This document shows, piece after piece, positions 33,203 to 44,269 of a DNA stretch of 64,000 bases; positions within the stretch are counted from its first letter, which is position 1; the number at the start of each line of letters is the position of its first letter. The stretch is from the NCBI GenBank assembly GCA_030180135.1, contig CM058238.1, positions 90,962,619 to 91,026,618 of the forward strand. The letters are read 5' to 3'. The position numbers and the translations under genes are program-made. The stretch comes from Orychophragmus violaceus. Lineage: Eukaryota; Streptophyta; Magnoliopsida; Brassicales; Brassicaceae. The notes beneath the pieces were generated by a model. That model had not been told where the DNA came from and searched no databases. It saw nothing but the letters and a program-made list of their open reading frames with translations.

Positions 33203-34389
33203 TGATATACCATGGATTTTAGGGTTTTTAACCATGGTATATCTGTCATTTATCGAGTCTTTTACTATGTTTTAGAGTCTTTTCAGGTGTTTATTAGGTA
33301 CAAGCACATTTGGAGCATATTTGGTGATTGTGACACTTTCTGGAGCTAATTAGAGTATTCGGCCGAGAGATAGACTTCACTGTCAATATTTCAGAGCTGC
33401 AACGATCGACACATTCATGGCATCGATCGTTGCACGTGCGAGATGGGCCAAACGACGGTTAAATGAAGAATAAAGAAATTGCAGTTTTGCCCAGAAGTTC
33501 CTGATATTTACAAAGTGACCCAATTCGTGTTTTAGGTTATAAATAGAGTTTTTAAGCCATTGTTTAGGCTACGCTTTAGAAAGCTTTTCTTACGTTAAGT
33601 TTTACTCAGAGAGAGAGTTGAGGGGCTGATCCTGATCTCGAAAGAGACTTGATTTTGAACCCCAGTTCTTATTTGATTATATGATATTTGGTTTTCTACT
33701 TATGATATTTTCTTTCTCGATGAACATGTCTGAGTAGTTTACCTGTTAGGTTGAAGGATTCTCATTAAGGATTTCAGAGAACTATAGTTTAAATTAATCT
33801 GTAGAGATTCATATCTGCTAGTTCTTTATCTAAGTTGTTCTTAATGCTTAATCTGAAGTAGCTAATCAGAATTATGATGTTAGGTTGATTAATGCAGCGG
33901 AAGTTGGTTAATTTAACTAGAAAGAACCTAGATAAGCAATTAAACTATTCGCAAACGGAAGTTTGGTTTAGGTTAATTGTGAACATATCAAACTTGGAAT
34001 TAAAGCTGGTTTAATCTGTTAGTTCTCGCAAACGAAAGTTTGGTTTGCTGCACTTAGACTTAGAGAATTATCGCAAAGAAATTTGGTTAATTCTATATCC
34101 GTGTTTGAGTTCTAGAACAGTTAATGATTAGATCTAGATAGATTAATTGCTTGCGTTCCTGATTTCCTGAGAACTCCTGAAACCTAACGCTTCGCCTCCT
34201 TGCTCACAAACTCGCCTGCTACTGATTTACTTTTCTGCTTGCTTTAGTTTCTTAATAGTTTCCCCTAGTTTAATCTTAATAGTTCTAAATCTATCGTTGA
34301 CCGGAGTCCCTGTGGATTCGATACCCTAAGTACTACAACTACATCACTGTGCACTTGCAGTTAGAATAGGGTTAAAACTACACCTATCA
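33203..34389 (+). repeat. Solo Athila LTR inserted in G2 pol
   Basis: This 1187-bp LTR (TGATATACCATGG to CACCTATCA) is flanked on both sides by catag (33198-33202 and 34390-34394). Removing it and one copy of catag restores the order seen in G1 near 3830. No internal sequence is left, so it is a solo LTR, formed by LTR-LTR recombination. A 12-bp inverted repeat (33204-33215 with 33232-33243) lies at its start. Confidence 0.95.
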
Positions 34390-34817
34390 CATAGCCCTGA
34401 AAGCTCTATCCTTGAAAGAGAACGAGCCCACCATAAAGGACGGGGTCGAACACAAGGAACGTCCCAAGGACACCAGTCGCGACATCATCGAGATTGATGA
34501 TGATCTCGATCCAAGAAGCGCTGTGTACGTCGCGAACGTTCCCGATGGACCAATCCAAGCTGCATCCACTAGTCGAGGACATGAGCCTAACGATGACGAA
34601 GATTGGAGAACTCCGATCATTCGATACATTACAAATGGCGAAGTCCCCGACGACAAATGGGAGGCGCGGAAACTCAAGACGCAGAGTGCAAGGTACTGCG
34701 TCACGCAAGGAGAGCTCTTCAAAAGAAGTCTCTCCGGACCTTACCTCAAATGTCTCGATAAAAAGCAAGCTCTAGCTGTGGTCACGCAGGCCCACGACGG
34801 ATCCTGCGGAAGCCATT

Positions 34818-35087
34818 TGATAGGTCTAGTTTTAATCCCTATACTAACTGCAAGTGCACAGTGATGTAGTTGTAGTACTTAGGGTATCGAATCCACAGGG
34901 ACTCCGGTCAACGATAGATTAAGAACAATCAAGTTTGAACTAGGTGAAAGCAATGTAATGAGAAAGCAGTAGATCAGACAGCTGAAAGTAAATCAAGCGA
35001 GTTTGTGAGCAAGGAAGTGAAGCGTTAAGTCTAGGGAGTTCTCAGGAAGTCAGGAACACAAGCAATCAATCAATCGGGATCTAATAT
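34818..35087 (-). repeat. Athila LTR fragment (reversed, truncated)
   Basis: The sequence from TGATAGGTCTAG reads as the reverse of the 3' end of the 1.18-kb Athila LTR (reversed 34389 backwards). It breaks off at about 35087, where a reversed Tat fragment begins. No matching target duplication can be seen, so the insertion was followed by a deletion. Confidence 0.8.
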
Positions 35088-35650
35088 TCTTAAGACAGGA
35101 AAACTATATATGGTCCCCACAGTCGGCGCCAAATTTGAGATCTGAGATTCACACCAAGAATTTGTAATCGTGGATTTGAAATTTTGTATATAGAAATGGT
35201 ATAGATTTCCTATGAATCAAAGACTTTATTGAGATTGATCGTCGAGATAGAACAAACACAATCGAAAAGAGAGTACAAAGTATGATGATCGAGCTATCTA
35301 GTCGAAGTGTTCTTCATTGGGGTTGGAATGTCTTGAATGAATCGCCACTTCTCCTTTAAATACTCTCGACTTTGATCTTCTTGTTCCGATATTTCGGCCT
35401 CGTCGTGATAACGATCTCTGAGATTTACGTGGATCTGTTGAAATGACGAAGCATTGTCTCCTATCGAGCTCGAGCTCGATCGCCTCCCACTTCGGCGTTG
35501 CTTGGGCCTCGTCAGGAAGTCAATCGTATGGGCTCAACAAAGGAATCAGCCGATCTCTCTGCCTTTGATTTTGGAACGGGCTCATAACTATGGGCATTTG
35601 TTTTATTTGTTAATGGGTCGGATTTCCTAGAGGGAAATCCAGTACCAACA
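35088..35650 (-). mobile_element. Reversed Tat fragment: LTR, primer site and leader start
   Basis: The minus strand reads a 517-bp Tat LTR (35650 to 35134, TGTTGGTACTGG to CTCAAA), then the TGGCGCC primer site and 35-40 bases of leader (ggggaccatatatagttttc, like 28012 on). It stops at the joint with the Athila fragment. The LTR end has CAAA in place of CACA. Confidence 0.88.
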
Positions 35651-35969
35651 ATTGGTCTGTCAAAAAAAAAAAAAAAAGAGGGTTAAGTTTCTTTTTTTTA
35701 GTGTTGTTTAGAGGTATAGTCCGTCTCTCTTCATCACATGTCAAGATAAAGTATCTTGGGTCTATATAAAATTGCTGAGTACATGTATAATCAAATGAAT
35801 TTCGTTTTATTTCATTGTGGTAGGCAATTTCAAGTAAATAATTAATGGCATTAATATTTTTAAAATCCAATAGTAAAAAAGCAAAAAATACTCCGTTTAA
35901 GTAAATTTTAAGTAAATTCAAACTCTCGCTTCTAGTTCCGAAATGAGCTACTAACCTCTATGTGTCTAT

Positions 35970-36005
<36 letters not shown>

Positions 36006-36046
36006 TTGATTTACCTATCGACTCAGTCAGGAATTAAATCAAGAAG
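35651..36046. other. Spacer with A run and TA microsatellite
   Basis: No gene is seen. A run of 16 A at about 35661 and a TA-rich tract at about 35968-36004 are present. Because a plastid tRNA relic follows directly, part of this AT-rich DNA may be plastid spacer from upstream of trnT, but I cannot confirm it. Confidence 0.4.
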
Positions 36047-36117
36047 GCCTTTTTAATTCAGTGTAGAGTAACGCCATGGTAAGGCGTAAGTCATCGGTTC
36101 AAATCCTATAAGGGGCT
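36047..36117 (+). pseudogene. trnT-GGU: Plastid-type tRNA-Thr(GGU) relic
   Basis: The 71-base stretch starts GCCTTTTTAATTCAGTG and ends ATAAGGGGCT. It contains GCCATGGTAAGGC (anticodon GGT with an anticodon stem) and the T-loop GGTTCAAATCC. It matches plastid trnT-GGU as I recall it, with one base missing in the D loop and mismatches in the acceptor stem. No nuclear tRNA gene signals are evident. It marks a plastid DNA insertion joined to a Copia element. Confidence 0.75.
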
Positions 36118-39100
36118 TTTACTTTCTTTACTTTCTATCTTTAAATCGAAATGATCTGAAGAGGCATCGCTGTTTAGTGTTCTTTTCTCTTGTTCGCCCA
36201 CTTTTTTACGTTCATTCAATCTCCCTCCCAACGCAAGGAAACCGATCGATGCACTTGGCTTTAGGTATTTCGTAAAGATGTCTGCCAACTAATCTTCTCC
36301 TTTGCAATACTTCAGCGTGATAGTTCCGTTGTTCTCAGCTTCTCGCACCACATGAAATTTTATGTTGACATGCTTGGCTCTCCGGTGTTGAAATGGATTT
36401 TTCCCGATGGTAATATCTGAACTATTATCACAGAAAATCGGTGTACCTTCTTCTTGCTTGAATCCAAGACTTTCGAGTAAGTGTCGGAGCCAAACGGTCT
36501 GATTCACCGCAACCGCTGCGGAGATGTACTCTGCTTCTGCAGTTGATTATGCAACAACATCTTGTTTATGTGTCTGCCAAGAGATAATCGCTCATCCTAA
36601 CTTGAATAAATAACCGCTTGTGCTCTTCATATCATTTTAACTTCCAGCCTAATAACTATCGCAATATCCCTACAATAATGTTGAATTTTCGGTCTTGAAA
36701 AATAAGCCGAGTTTAGTTGTCCCCTTGACATACCTTAATACTCGCTTTGCTTGTTGATAGTGCATCATTTGTGGATTGCCCATGTATCTTCAAAGATAAC
36801 TTGCAGAAAACATCAAATCAAGTCTTGTAGCGGTCAGATATTACAATCTTCCCACCATGCTTTTGTATTCTGCAGCGTCGGCTGGATTATACTCTTGCTC
36901 ATCAATATTTTTCTCATGTGGCACCAGCGGTGTGCTAACTGATTTGCTATCAGTCATCTTGAATTTCTCCAGGAGCTTGTTTGCATACTTTGTCTGAGAT
37001 AAGAAAACTCATTCTGCACTTTGACATATCTCAATCCCAAGAAAATACTCCATATGGCCAAGGTCTGTCATCTCAAAGTAGCTCATCATTTCTCCCTTGA
37101 ATTTCTTGATGTATTCTTCACTGCTCCCTGTTATGATCATGTCATCTACATATAAAGAGATCATTAGAGTATCTTCACCGTTTATGTGGATGTATACGGC
37201 TGCTTTGTATGGACATCTTTTAAATCCTTGTTGCATAAAATGACCATCGATCTTGCTATACCACGCCCTTGGTACTTGTTTTAGACCGTACTATACTTTC
37301 TTGAGCTTTAGTACGTGTTCCTCCTTCCCTTCAGCTTCAAATCCCTGAGGTTGTTCTACGAGAACTTCTTCCTCAAGTTCTCCATTTAGAAATGCAGACT
37401 TCACATCCACATGATGTAGTGCCCAGCTCTTTTGTGCTGCAATTGCAATTATAAGTCGAATGGTGTCATACCTCGAGACGGGAGAAAATGTCTCAGTGTA
37501 GTCTTCACTGTATTTCTGACAGAATCCCCTTGCAACTAATCTGGTCTTATGCTTCTGTAAGGTTCCATCTGCTGCAATCTTCAACTTGTAAAATCACTTG
37601 ATTGTGATGGCTTTCTTTTCTTCAGGTCTTTTCACTAACTCCCAAGTATTATTCTTCTCAATCATCATGATTTCTTCTTGCATTGTATCCCTCCATTCTG
37701 GATGCTTGACTGCTTCTTCAAAACAGTTAGGTTCAACAGTACATACAAAACATGTATCCATCATGTCAGCACTGTAGTCCAATACTCGTGGCGTAACAAC
37801 CATCAGTTCTGACATACTCCTTGTTCGTAGGACTTTCATAGATGAAGAACTTGTTGTTGATGTTCCTTCTCCATCGTTGGTAGGAACTAATCCATTTATT
37901 ACATCTTCATCACGTTGTCCACCATTGGTAGATATGAATGGTTAAGCAGCACTAACGTCTTTGAATGGATCTGTGATAGTTTGTTGGATACCTCTGTCAT
38001 TCTCTGACTTTTGACTGCAATCTCAAATTCTTCCTTCATCAAAGGTAAGATCTCTTGCTACTATCACAGTTTGTTTTTTCACCAAATAAACTTTGTAGCC
38101 TTTGCTTTGACTGTTATACCCAATAAGTACTTCTTTTTGTGATTTGTCTTTCAATTTGCTCCTCCTTTCATCTGGTACGTGGACATAGCACACACACTCA
38201 AACACTTTAAGATGACTTAGTGAGGGTTTGTGTCTTTTCCATGCTTCTATGGGTGTCACCTTCTCCAGAGTAGCTGAAGGTAGTCTATTCTGCAAGTATA
38301 CAACAATGTATACCGCCTCAGACCAAAATTTGTTTGGCATTCCTTGTCCCTTTGGCATTGCACGTTCCATCTCCGTCACGCTGTGATTCTTCCTCTCACT
38401 CACTCCCTTTTGTTTTGGTGAGTATGCCACAGTCAGTTGTCTTGTAATGCCTTGAATTTCGCAGAAACTTTGGAATTCATTTGAAGTGTACTCTCCTCCT
38501 CGATCAGATCTTAGTTGTTTTATTTTTTTCTTCAGACTGGTTCTCCACCATAGCCTTAAACTTCTTGAACATTTTGAATGCTTCTGGCTTTTGTTTCAAG
38601 AAGTATACTCATGTCATCCTTGAATAGTCATCAATGGATAGGATAAAATACTTGCTTCTATCGAGCAAAGGTGCTTGCATGGGTTTATGTCCGTGTGGAT
38701 ATGCTATAACTTCTTCTTGGCTCTTGTTGATGAGGATGATGGAAAAGTGACCCACGCTTGTTTTCCTAGCTGGCAAGCTTCACATACGTCATTGTAATCG
38801 TAGAGATTCGGAACTCCCCTTGCCATGTGGTTTTGCAGTAACTTCTTTATGTACGTATGGCTACAATGACCTAGTCTTTTATGCCATAGTTGACCAACTA
38901 GCTCCTCCCTTTTATTGTAGGAGGCTTCTTCTGCTCTGGAGATATCAAGAGGAAAACTTTTCTTTTCCATGTCCACCAGGGCAATCTTCATTCCCATTTG
39001 ATCGCGAATTGTGCATTGAGTTCCCTTGAAGATAAGCTCATAGCCATGTAGCATCATTTGGGGAACACTAAGCAGGTTCTTATTCAGGTCTGGAACATAT

Positions 39101-40268
39101 AAGACATCTTTGATGATCCTCTCTCCCACCTTGGTCTTCACAAGAATGTCACATTTTCCTTATGTCATTATTACAGCTCCATTTCCAACGTGAATAGGAA
39201 CTTTCGCATTTTTGTTGATATTTGTGAAGTACCTTCCATCTTTAGACATGTGGTTAGTGCATCCACTATCGATCAGCCATGTTTCTTTCTTTGGTATCTT
39301 CACAATTGTTTCCTCGGCAGAGAACAATTTATGTTCCTCAACATTTGTAATTTGAGCATGCTGGCCTTGTTTGCTTCGACATTCTCGCTCAAAGTGTCCC
39401 AACTTCCCGCAGGTGAAACATTTTTTGGATTTCTTCCAATTCTGGTTCGGCCTCTTGTTCTTCAATTAACAATCAGCTTCGTTGTGGTTATCCTTCTTGC
39501 AGTAATCACACCATCGTTTCTCTTTGCCCCTCCATTCGGGTTTCTCTTTACTACTTTCTCCTTTCTTGAATGCTCTTGCACCTTTGAATCGAGCCTGGAA
39601 ATCTCCTTCAGAACTTCTTTCTTCGTCTGGAAGAAACTTTGATTCATGGAAAACCAAAGACCCTACCAGATCAGTTACACTGATGTTCTTCAAATCTTTA
39701 GTTTCTTCCATTAGTGCCGCCAGATTTCCATAATGTCTTGGCATTGAGGTTAAGATTTTACGAATTGTTTGGTAATCCGTTTTTCTTTCTCCCAATTGCT
39801 CCATTCATTCAAAACATCGATGATCATATCAGTGAAGGATCTGATCCTTTTTCCATCCTTCATCTTGATATTTTCAAAATCTCTATGGAGAGATTGCAGC
39901 TTAACAAGTATATCTTGAGGGTTACCTTGATAGGACTCTTGTAATTTTTTCCACACATCTTTAGATGTTGTCGCCGATATAATCTTCATGAACACCGCAT
40001 CAGTGACGGTATGTTGCAACAGCTGGAGAGCCGTCATATCCTTCATCTTCGACTCTTTCCAACTTGAGATTTTTGATTGAGTACATGTCGGAGTTTCAGG
40101 AGTTTTCGTAGTATTCATTGTTTCTTGTCGTTTTGGTGGAACTCCATTTTCCACAACATCCCACAATTCTTAAATGATTAGCGTCGTCTTCATTCTTGCG
40201 GTCCAAAGCTCATAATTTTGACCGTCTAAAACAACAACAGGTTGAGATGCATGTAGGTGTGACACCAT
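36118..40268 (-). pseudogene. gag-pol: Copia gag-pol polyprotein (copy B), decayed
   Basis: The start is the ATG at 40268 (MVSHLHASQPVVVLDGQNYE), soon hit by a stop near 40170. Gag continues with TSKDVWKKLQESYQG. Two zinc knuckles follow, CDYCKKDNHNEADC and CFTCGKLGHFEREC, near 39475 and 39400. Protease has LIDSGCTNHMS near 39265, the pre-integrase box LWHKRLGH near 38890, and integrase the block YSPKQKGVSERKN near 38425. Reverse transcriptase has DVKSAFLNGELEEEVLVEQP near 37390 and ISLYVDDMIITGSS near 37150. RNase H ends with KYCKGED and ADIFTKYLKP near 36280. At least eight stops or frameshifts separate these blocks. Confidence 0.9.
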
Positions 40269-40365
40269 GATTTCTCGTGTATTTCTCTTCTTGTTAATTT
40301 TGCGTATTGTTTATTGCTTCGTCTTGCTTAATTTTTGTCGCCGATCGTCCCTTGAACCGTCTTTT

Positions 40366-40377
40366 GCTCTGATACCA
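40366..40377 (-). promoter_or_regulatory. Primer binding site of Copia copy B
   Basis: The minus strand reads TGGTATCAGAGC immediately inside the LTR, the iMet tRNA type. Confidence 0.9.
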
Positions 40378-40927
40378 TATTGGAATATATTAAAACATTT
40401 TTATCTCACTTAAACTCTCATAAATACTTCTTCTTATGAAAGAAAGAAGAAAATAAGAAAATAAAGAAGAGATTTCTTGCTTAACAAGAAAGAGAATTAT
40501 AAACAAGAATAAGAGAGAAAAACTTAAGAGAAAATGTTATTGAAATGATTTTGGAATGTCTTGCAAATGATCAAGACTCACTTATTTATATACAAACTCA
40601 AACTCTTAACAACCACACAAATTTAAAATTACACACCAACTCTCACCATTAACACCAACTCCTCACCATTTTCACCAACTCTCACCATTTTACCTAGGCA
40701 TGGGACTTCGGTTCTTCGGTTCGGTTTTTCGGTTTTTTGGTTTTTAAAAAAACTACATATCGGTTTTTGTTCTTCCAATTAGTTCGGTTCGATAATTTCG
40801 GTTCGGTTTTGTATCCCGGAGCTAATTTTACCAACTCTCTTCCCTTACCACACCAAAAACACTAATCTTATTTTATTTTTATCCAATTTATATGGATAAT
40901 TATTTTAATAAATATTTTTTTTTAACA
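40378..40927 (-). repeat. Copia LTR of copy B
   Basis: The LTR spans 550 bp including a 138-bp insertion (MITE plus duplicated target). Without it, length and sequence fit the LTR at 14078-14492. The terminal dinucleotide next to the primer site is mutated (TATTGG in place of TGTTGG on the plus strand). Confidence 0.85.
40695..40824. mobile_element. hAT-like MITE in the Copia LTR
   Basis: A 130-bp insert is flanked by the 8-bp direct repeat attttacc (40687-40694 and 40825-40832). Its ends, TAGGCATGGGAC and the reverse of TATCCCGGAGCTA, form an imperfect terminal inverted repeat (TAG....GGGA). The inside is rich in ggttcgg/ttcggttt units. An 8-bp duplication with TAG-type ends fits hAT-derived MITEs. 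It has no coding capacity. Confidence 0.75.
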
Positions 40928-41405
40928 ACATTATCAAAACCTCTAGAAAGAAAGAGTGCCATTGGTAAGATCAACTCTGAATTAGGGAGCTTTTGTGTCA
41001 TTCGAATTTTTCACAATCTAAAAGATCATCTCACAAAGACGATTATAAGCCTTATCTGATGATCATGTGTTGGTCCGACTTTGAGTTGTCTGCAGTCTTT
41101 GAATCAATGTGTGAGATCTACCGATCAAGTAGAAGAACTTGATCATCAGCTTACTCAACTTTTCAGCTAATGGAAAGAAGCATTAGTAGAGCTCAAATCT
41201 AAGCTGTACGTTGATTAGTCATTCTTAAGAGATTAGTACTTTACTTATAAAATGATATTATAAATTTTAAATATAAACATAGGATAGATCAAACCCCCGT
41301 GTATGCGTGGAATATTTATTGGACGGTCCTCTCATATATCAATCCTAATAGGTATGTTAAATATTATTATGAAGCTGTTACTAGCTCGAAAATGTCTATA
41401 TATTG
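40928..41405. other. Unassigned spacer
   Basis: No gene is firmly recognised. A short stretch at about 41086-41210 can be read LSCLQSLNQCVRSTDQVEEL and DHQLTQLF with a stop, which looks peptide-like and might be a relic of a host gene, but I cannot name it. Confidence 0.35.
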
Positions 41406-42033
41406 TGATAACCGAGTTTATCACAAAAGTTCGAAAACGCGTCTTGCTCGGGAGAGTTGATATGTTCGGGTTTGAAGGTCAAAGTTTTTCTAAGAGAGAA
41501 CTGACTAGGCTCGGTGATGAGTCGAGAGAAGAATGTTCGGTGCGCAAATAGTGAAAAGAGAGGTATGCGCGGTAACGAGCGTGTTATATTCAAGTGAAAG
41601 CCCGAGCTTGTCGAAAGACGAGCTCGGTTTTTACAATTCGGGAATGTTTACTCTAGAGAGAGAAAGTAGTGAGAAGTACACAAATCCCCAAAAGTTACAT
41701 TAATGTACAGTGACGACTCCTATTTATAGTAAAATACGGTCGTACTTTTTACAGGCCGTTGACCGCTTGTCGAGCTCGTGCGGATTGGGCCGTACTTGGT
41801 GACGAGATGGGCTGAGCCATACGTTCTTTTGGCTGTTAGCGTAGCCGAGCCGACTTGCTGTCGTTATGCTTGGACCGAGTCGAGCTGAGCCGATGATAAT
41901 GAGCTCGGTTTGAGTGTATGTGTTCGGGCCTTTATTGCTTGTTGGGCCGTTTTGCTTTTGTTGGGCCGACCTCTGTTCAGAGAATAAGTATTGGGCCTTC
42001 TAAATGGATGGGGTGCTAAACCCATATATAACA
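41406..42033 (-). repeat. Tat 3' LTR of G3
   Basis: The LTR start is firm: on the minus strand TGTTATATATGGG at 42033 directly follows a G-rich polypurine tract. The other end is estimated at about 41406 (TGATAACCGAG on the plus strand) because no second copy is in the window. Confidence 0.65.
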
Positions 42034-42056
42034 GTAAGCCCCCCCCCCCCCAGTTC
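42034..42056 (-). promoter_or_regulatory. Polypurine tract of G3
   Basis: The minus strand reads AACTGG followed by a run of 13 G and CTTAC, directly before the LTR. This is the G3 counterpart of 8966-8982 and 42039-42051 is its homopolymer core. Confidence 0.8.
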
Positions 42057-42315
42057 GTTGATCTTCGTAGTTCTCGAAGTCGACGGATTTGGTCAGTGTT
42101 TTAGTTGGGCCGATACTTATTCGGTGTAGGTCTGGTCGGCCGGTTAGATCCACTCGTTTTGTCGCTTCTTTCTCGGGGAGCTCAAAAGGTTTCTTGGGAA
42201 GCAGCTGGACACTGAAGAGTCGCACCGTTGTAATGATGATACCTATAAATGCTGGAAGCTGAAGGGTTGCGTAGGGGTCATCATTGCGCTTGTCTTGAAA
42301 TCCCCCCGCTTAGCT

Positions 42316-42324
42316 TATATATAT
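42316..42324 (+). promoter_or_regulatory. Putative TATA box for the G3 antisense gene
   Basis: TATATATAT lies about 112 bases before the ATG at 42436 and is followed by a strongly pyrimidine-rich leader (ttcttctcc, ctctctctagc). The position matches the TATA region of the G1 antisense gene. Confidence 0.5.
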
Positions 42325-42435
42325 CGCGCTCCGTTCTTCTCCGATTTCATTTCTCTCCTTCCGCAGGTATTTCGCTCTCCCTTCTCTCTAGAATTTATTT
42401 TCTCTCTCTAGCTTTTGTTGTTGTATTGTGTAAGT

Positions 42436-43583
42436 ATGAGGATTGAATCCAACTCGTCATCGTCTTCGGGTCGGGATCTTTACTCGGTGAGGTTGTCCGA
42501 GGGAAACTCTGTTCAGTCTAGTTCGTCTGTTGTGCAGAGTTCTTCGTCTGGCTCGGCGCGAACAAAGATCGTTAACCATAATCCTAACAGTAGTCGGGGT
42601 CGGGCTCCCTCGGTTTCAGGCAGCGTGCAGAGTTTTCGAGTGCCGTATTTGATAGACTCGGAGGACGACGGTGTTCGGCCTTGGTTCCCCCCCCCCACCG
42701 GTTCATAATTTAGGTTCTCTCCCAGTGAAGGCGGAGGTTGTGGCTATAGTGGATCAGGCACGGTGCGACAGGATGGTGCTGGAGCCGAGCAGGTCTAAGA
42801 AGGCTCGGAAAACACAGCGAGGGGTTGTGGATGGCTCGGAATAGAAGGCGCGTCCCGTTCGTCATGTTCTTCCGACGAAGTGCTCGGGATTTGAATTGGT
42901 TAAGGGACAATTGTGCTTCTGGGGGCGCTGGTCGGCTCGAGCTCCGTAAACCTGAGTCGCATGAGAGGCCTTGGGACTGTCCGGAGGGATGGATATGCAT
43001 GTACGACTTTTGGTTTAGGCATATCCATCTAAGGTTTCCTTTGCCGAGGCTGCTCGTTGCTTATTGTGAGGAAAGGAGGATCGCCATGTCCCAGCTATGT
43101 CCGGCTGCTGTTCAGAGTCTGGTCGGTTCTATGATTTTGGCCTCCGAGTGCGGCGTAGACATGACTCTTCGATTTTTCGAGGAGATTACAACGATTTCGA
43201 CGAATCCCACGACCGTTGGGACTCGCTATGTTTGTATGAGGACTCGCTTTGGAGAGAAGGTCGTTATAGGGAAGCCGTCAAAGGTTGACGATTAGCAGGA
43301 TCGTTACTTTTATGTCTGGGTCAACTCGGCCTCGGTTCCCGACCTTGAGAGGCCGTACAGAACGCTTTGGAATCATCTTCATGGCAAATATTTCTGCTTT
43401 GCTCGTTCCTCTAAATAGACTAACTCATGCTCGTTCTTTTTTTTTTGCAGACCGTCATTCCTTTGATCTCCCGGCACCGGATAATTTTTTATCGGATCTT
43501 CACAAGCTTGTTGCTCGGGGGATTCAGAAGTGGCCGGACGTTCACGCTAATCAAGTTAGGCGGGCTATAGAGTGTCTAGACGG
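42436..43583 (+). pseudogene. Antisense gene of Tat G3, 5' exons
   Basis: The ATG at 42436 opens MRIESNSSSSSGRDL, a Ser-rich segment. A 10-C run at 42687-42696 shifts the frame, and a stop lies near 42841. The main domain follows (DFWFRHIHLRFPLPRLLVAY, then QLCPAAVQSLVGSMILASEC), PF04195-like. After a stop at 43293 comes YFYVWVNSASVPDLERPYR. An intron at about 43384-43450 has a GC...AG form (gcaaat to tttgcag). The next exon, APDNFLSDLHKLVARGIQKW, ends at ECLDG, where the outer Copia is inserted (gacgg duplicated). The gene resumes at 58494. Confidence 0.72.
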
Positions 43584-44256
43584 TGTTGGAATTGTGTCCA
43601 GTAATCTCGGTACTGTCTCTAGAAAGTAAGAGTATGTCAATGATCAGACATAAGTCATATAATACTGGGGGTCATGATGGCTTGCTAGAGTCCGCTCATG
43701 ATCTATAAGTCTTGGACTTATTGCCTCTATTATATGATCCCATATGGGTCACACGCCTAAGCTAACAGGAAAATGTGTAGGAACGGTGTAGCAGAAGTAC
43801 GGTAAAAGTGCTAGGCATTTACTGTACTTAGAGAGAATAATTGGGTTTGGCCACTGTGTGTCGATCGATACACAAGGAGTGTCGATCGACACAGTGCGCG
43901 AACGCCTTGGAGTTAATTGGCCTTTGGGCCAAATGGCCCAAAACGAACTGAACGAGTTATATAAACTTAAGACGAGTTCAGGTCAAAAATAAGCCCTAGC
44001 CGCGAGCCTCCTCTCTCTCTCTGCGCCGATTTCCTCCTGGTCTAGCAGCCTCTTCCTGCTCGGTGTGCGTGTGTGAACCTCTGGAGGAGTTATCTCTCGG
44101 TGGCTCTTTGATCTCTGACATACCATCCCTTTCCGCTGCAATAAACAGGTATAAGGTGAGATCATCAATTGTTTCTATTCGAGAAGAACCTAGATCAGCA
44201 TGTTTAGGATAATCTGAATCCGGAATTGAATCAGGATTCATCTAAGCATTCCTTCA
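43584..44256 (+). repeat. Copia 5' LTR (outer copy)
   Basis: TGTTGGAATTGTGTCC to GCATTCCTTCA, 673 bp. The inverted TCGATCGA pair lies at about 43857-43897. It is the same LTR type as copy A. The inner copy has a related LTR whose last part differs (ending reversed TTCCAACA/AAACTTCCAACA type). Confidence 0.95.
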
Positions 44257-44257
44257 G

Positions 44258-44269
44258 TGGTATCAGAGC
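44258..44269 (+). promoter_or_regulatory. Primer binding site (outer Copia)
   Basis: TGGTATCAGAGC lies one base after the LTR, complementary to the 3' end of initiator tRNA-Met. Confidence 0.95.

Larger units (their letters stand above)
27454..34817 (+). mobile_element. Tat-type Gypsy element G2 (5' LTR to integrase start)
   Basis: The order is 5' LTR, primer binding site, gag, protease, reverse transcriptase, RNase H and the zinc-binding start of integrase, ending at 34817 where an Athila LTR piece begins. A solo Athila LTR (33203-34389) sits inside. It belongs with G1 in one family. It is dead: gag and protease are frameshifted, part of the polymerase is duplicated, and two catalytic sites are mutated. 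Confidence 0.92.
30904..34817 (+). pseudogene. pol: Tat reverse transcriptase, RNase H and integrase start (G2), broken
   Basis: Reverse transcriptase starts after VDPAYKPVRQKCRKLGPE and has the blocks VKKKNGKWRVCVDFTDLN and LLSFMDAFSGYNQI. A tandem duplication repeats about 300 bp (31182-31480 and 31481-31795) with a stop at the joint. The catalytic motif reads EVYINDMLVKS; the family has Y-I-D-D, so an essential aspartate is Asn. RNase H (NPFISRSTDKCLPFYHLL connection, then YVDGASSRQGSG) follows, with a stop at 32842 (TTA to TGA relative to G1) and another at 32936. The solo LTR splits the gene at 33203, and the frame resumes at 34395 up to HDGSCGSHL, where it is cut off. Confidence 0.9.
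36118..40927 (-). mobile_element. Copia element, copy B (5' LTR to polyprotein end)
   Basis: On the minus strand a 5' LTR (40927 to 40378), an iMet primer binding site and a gag-pol gene are present, ending near 36118-36240. The 3' LTR is missing: the plastid tRNA relic lies where it should be. The LTR family is that of 14078-14492. All domains are present but in many frames. Confidence 0.9.

Noticed and set aside
35968..36004. TA-rich run as a scaffold or origin element
   Set aside because: It is an ordinary dinucleotide microsatellite of short length.
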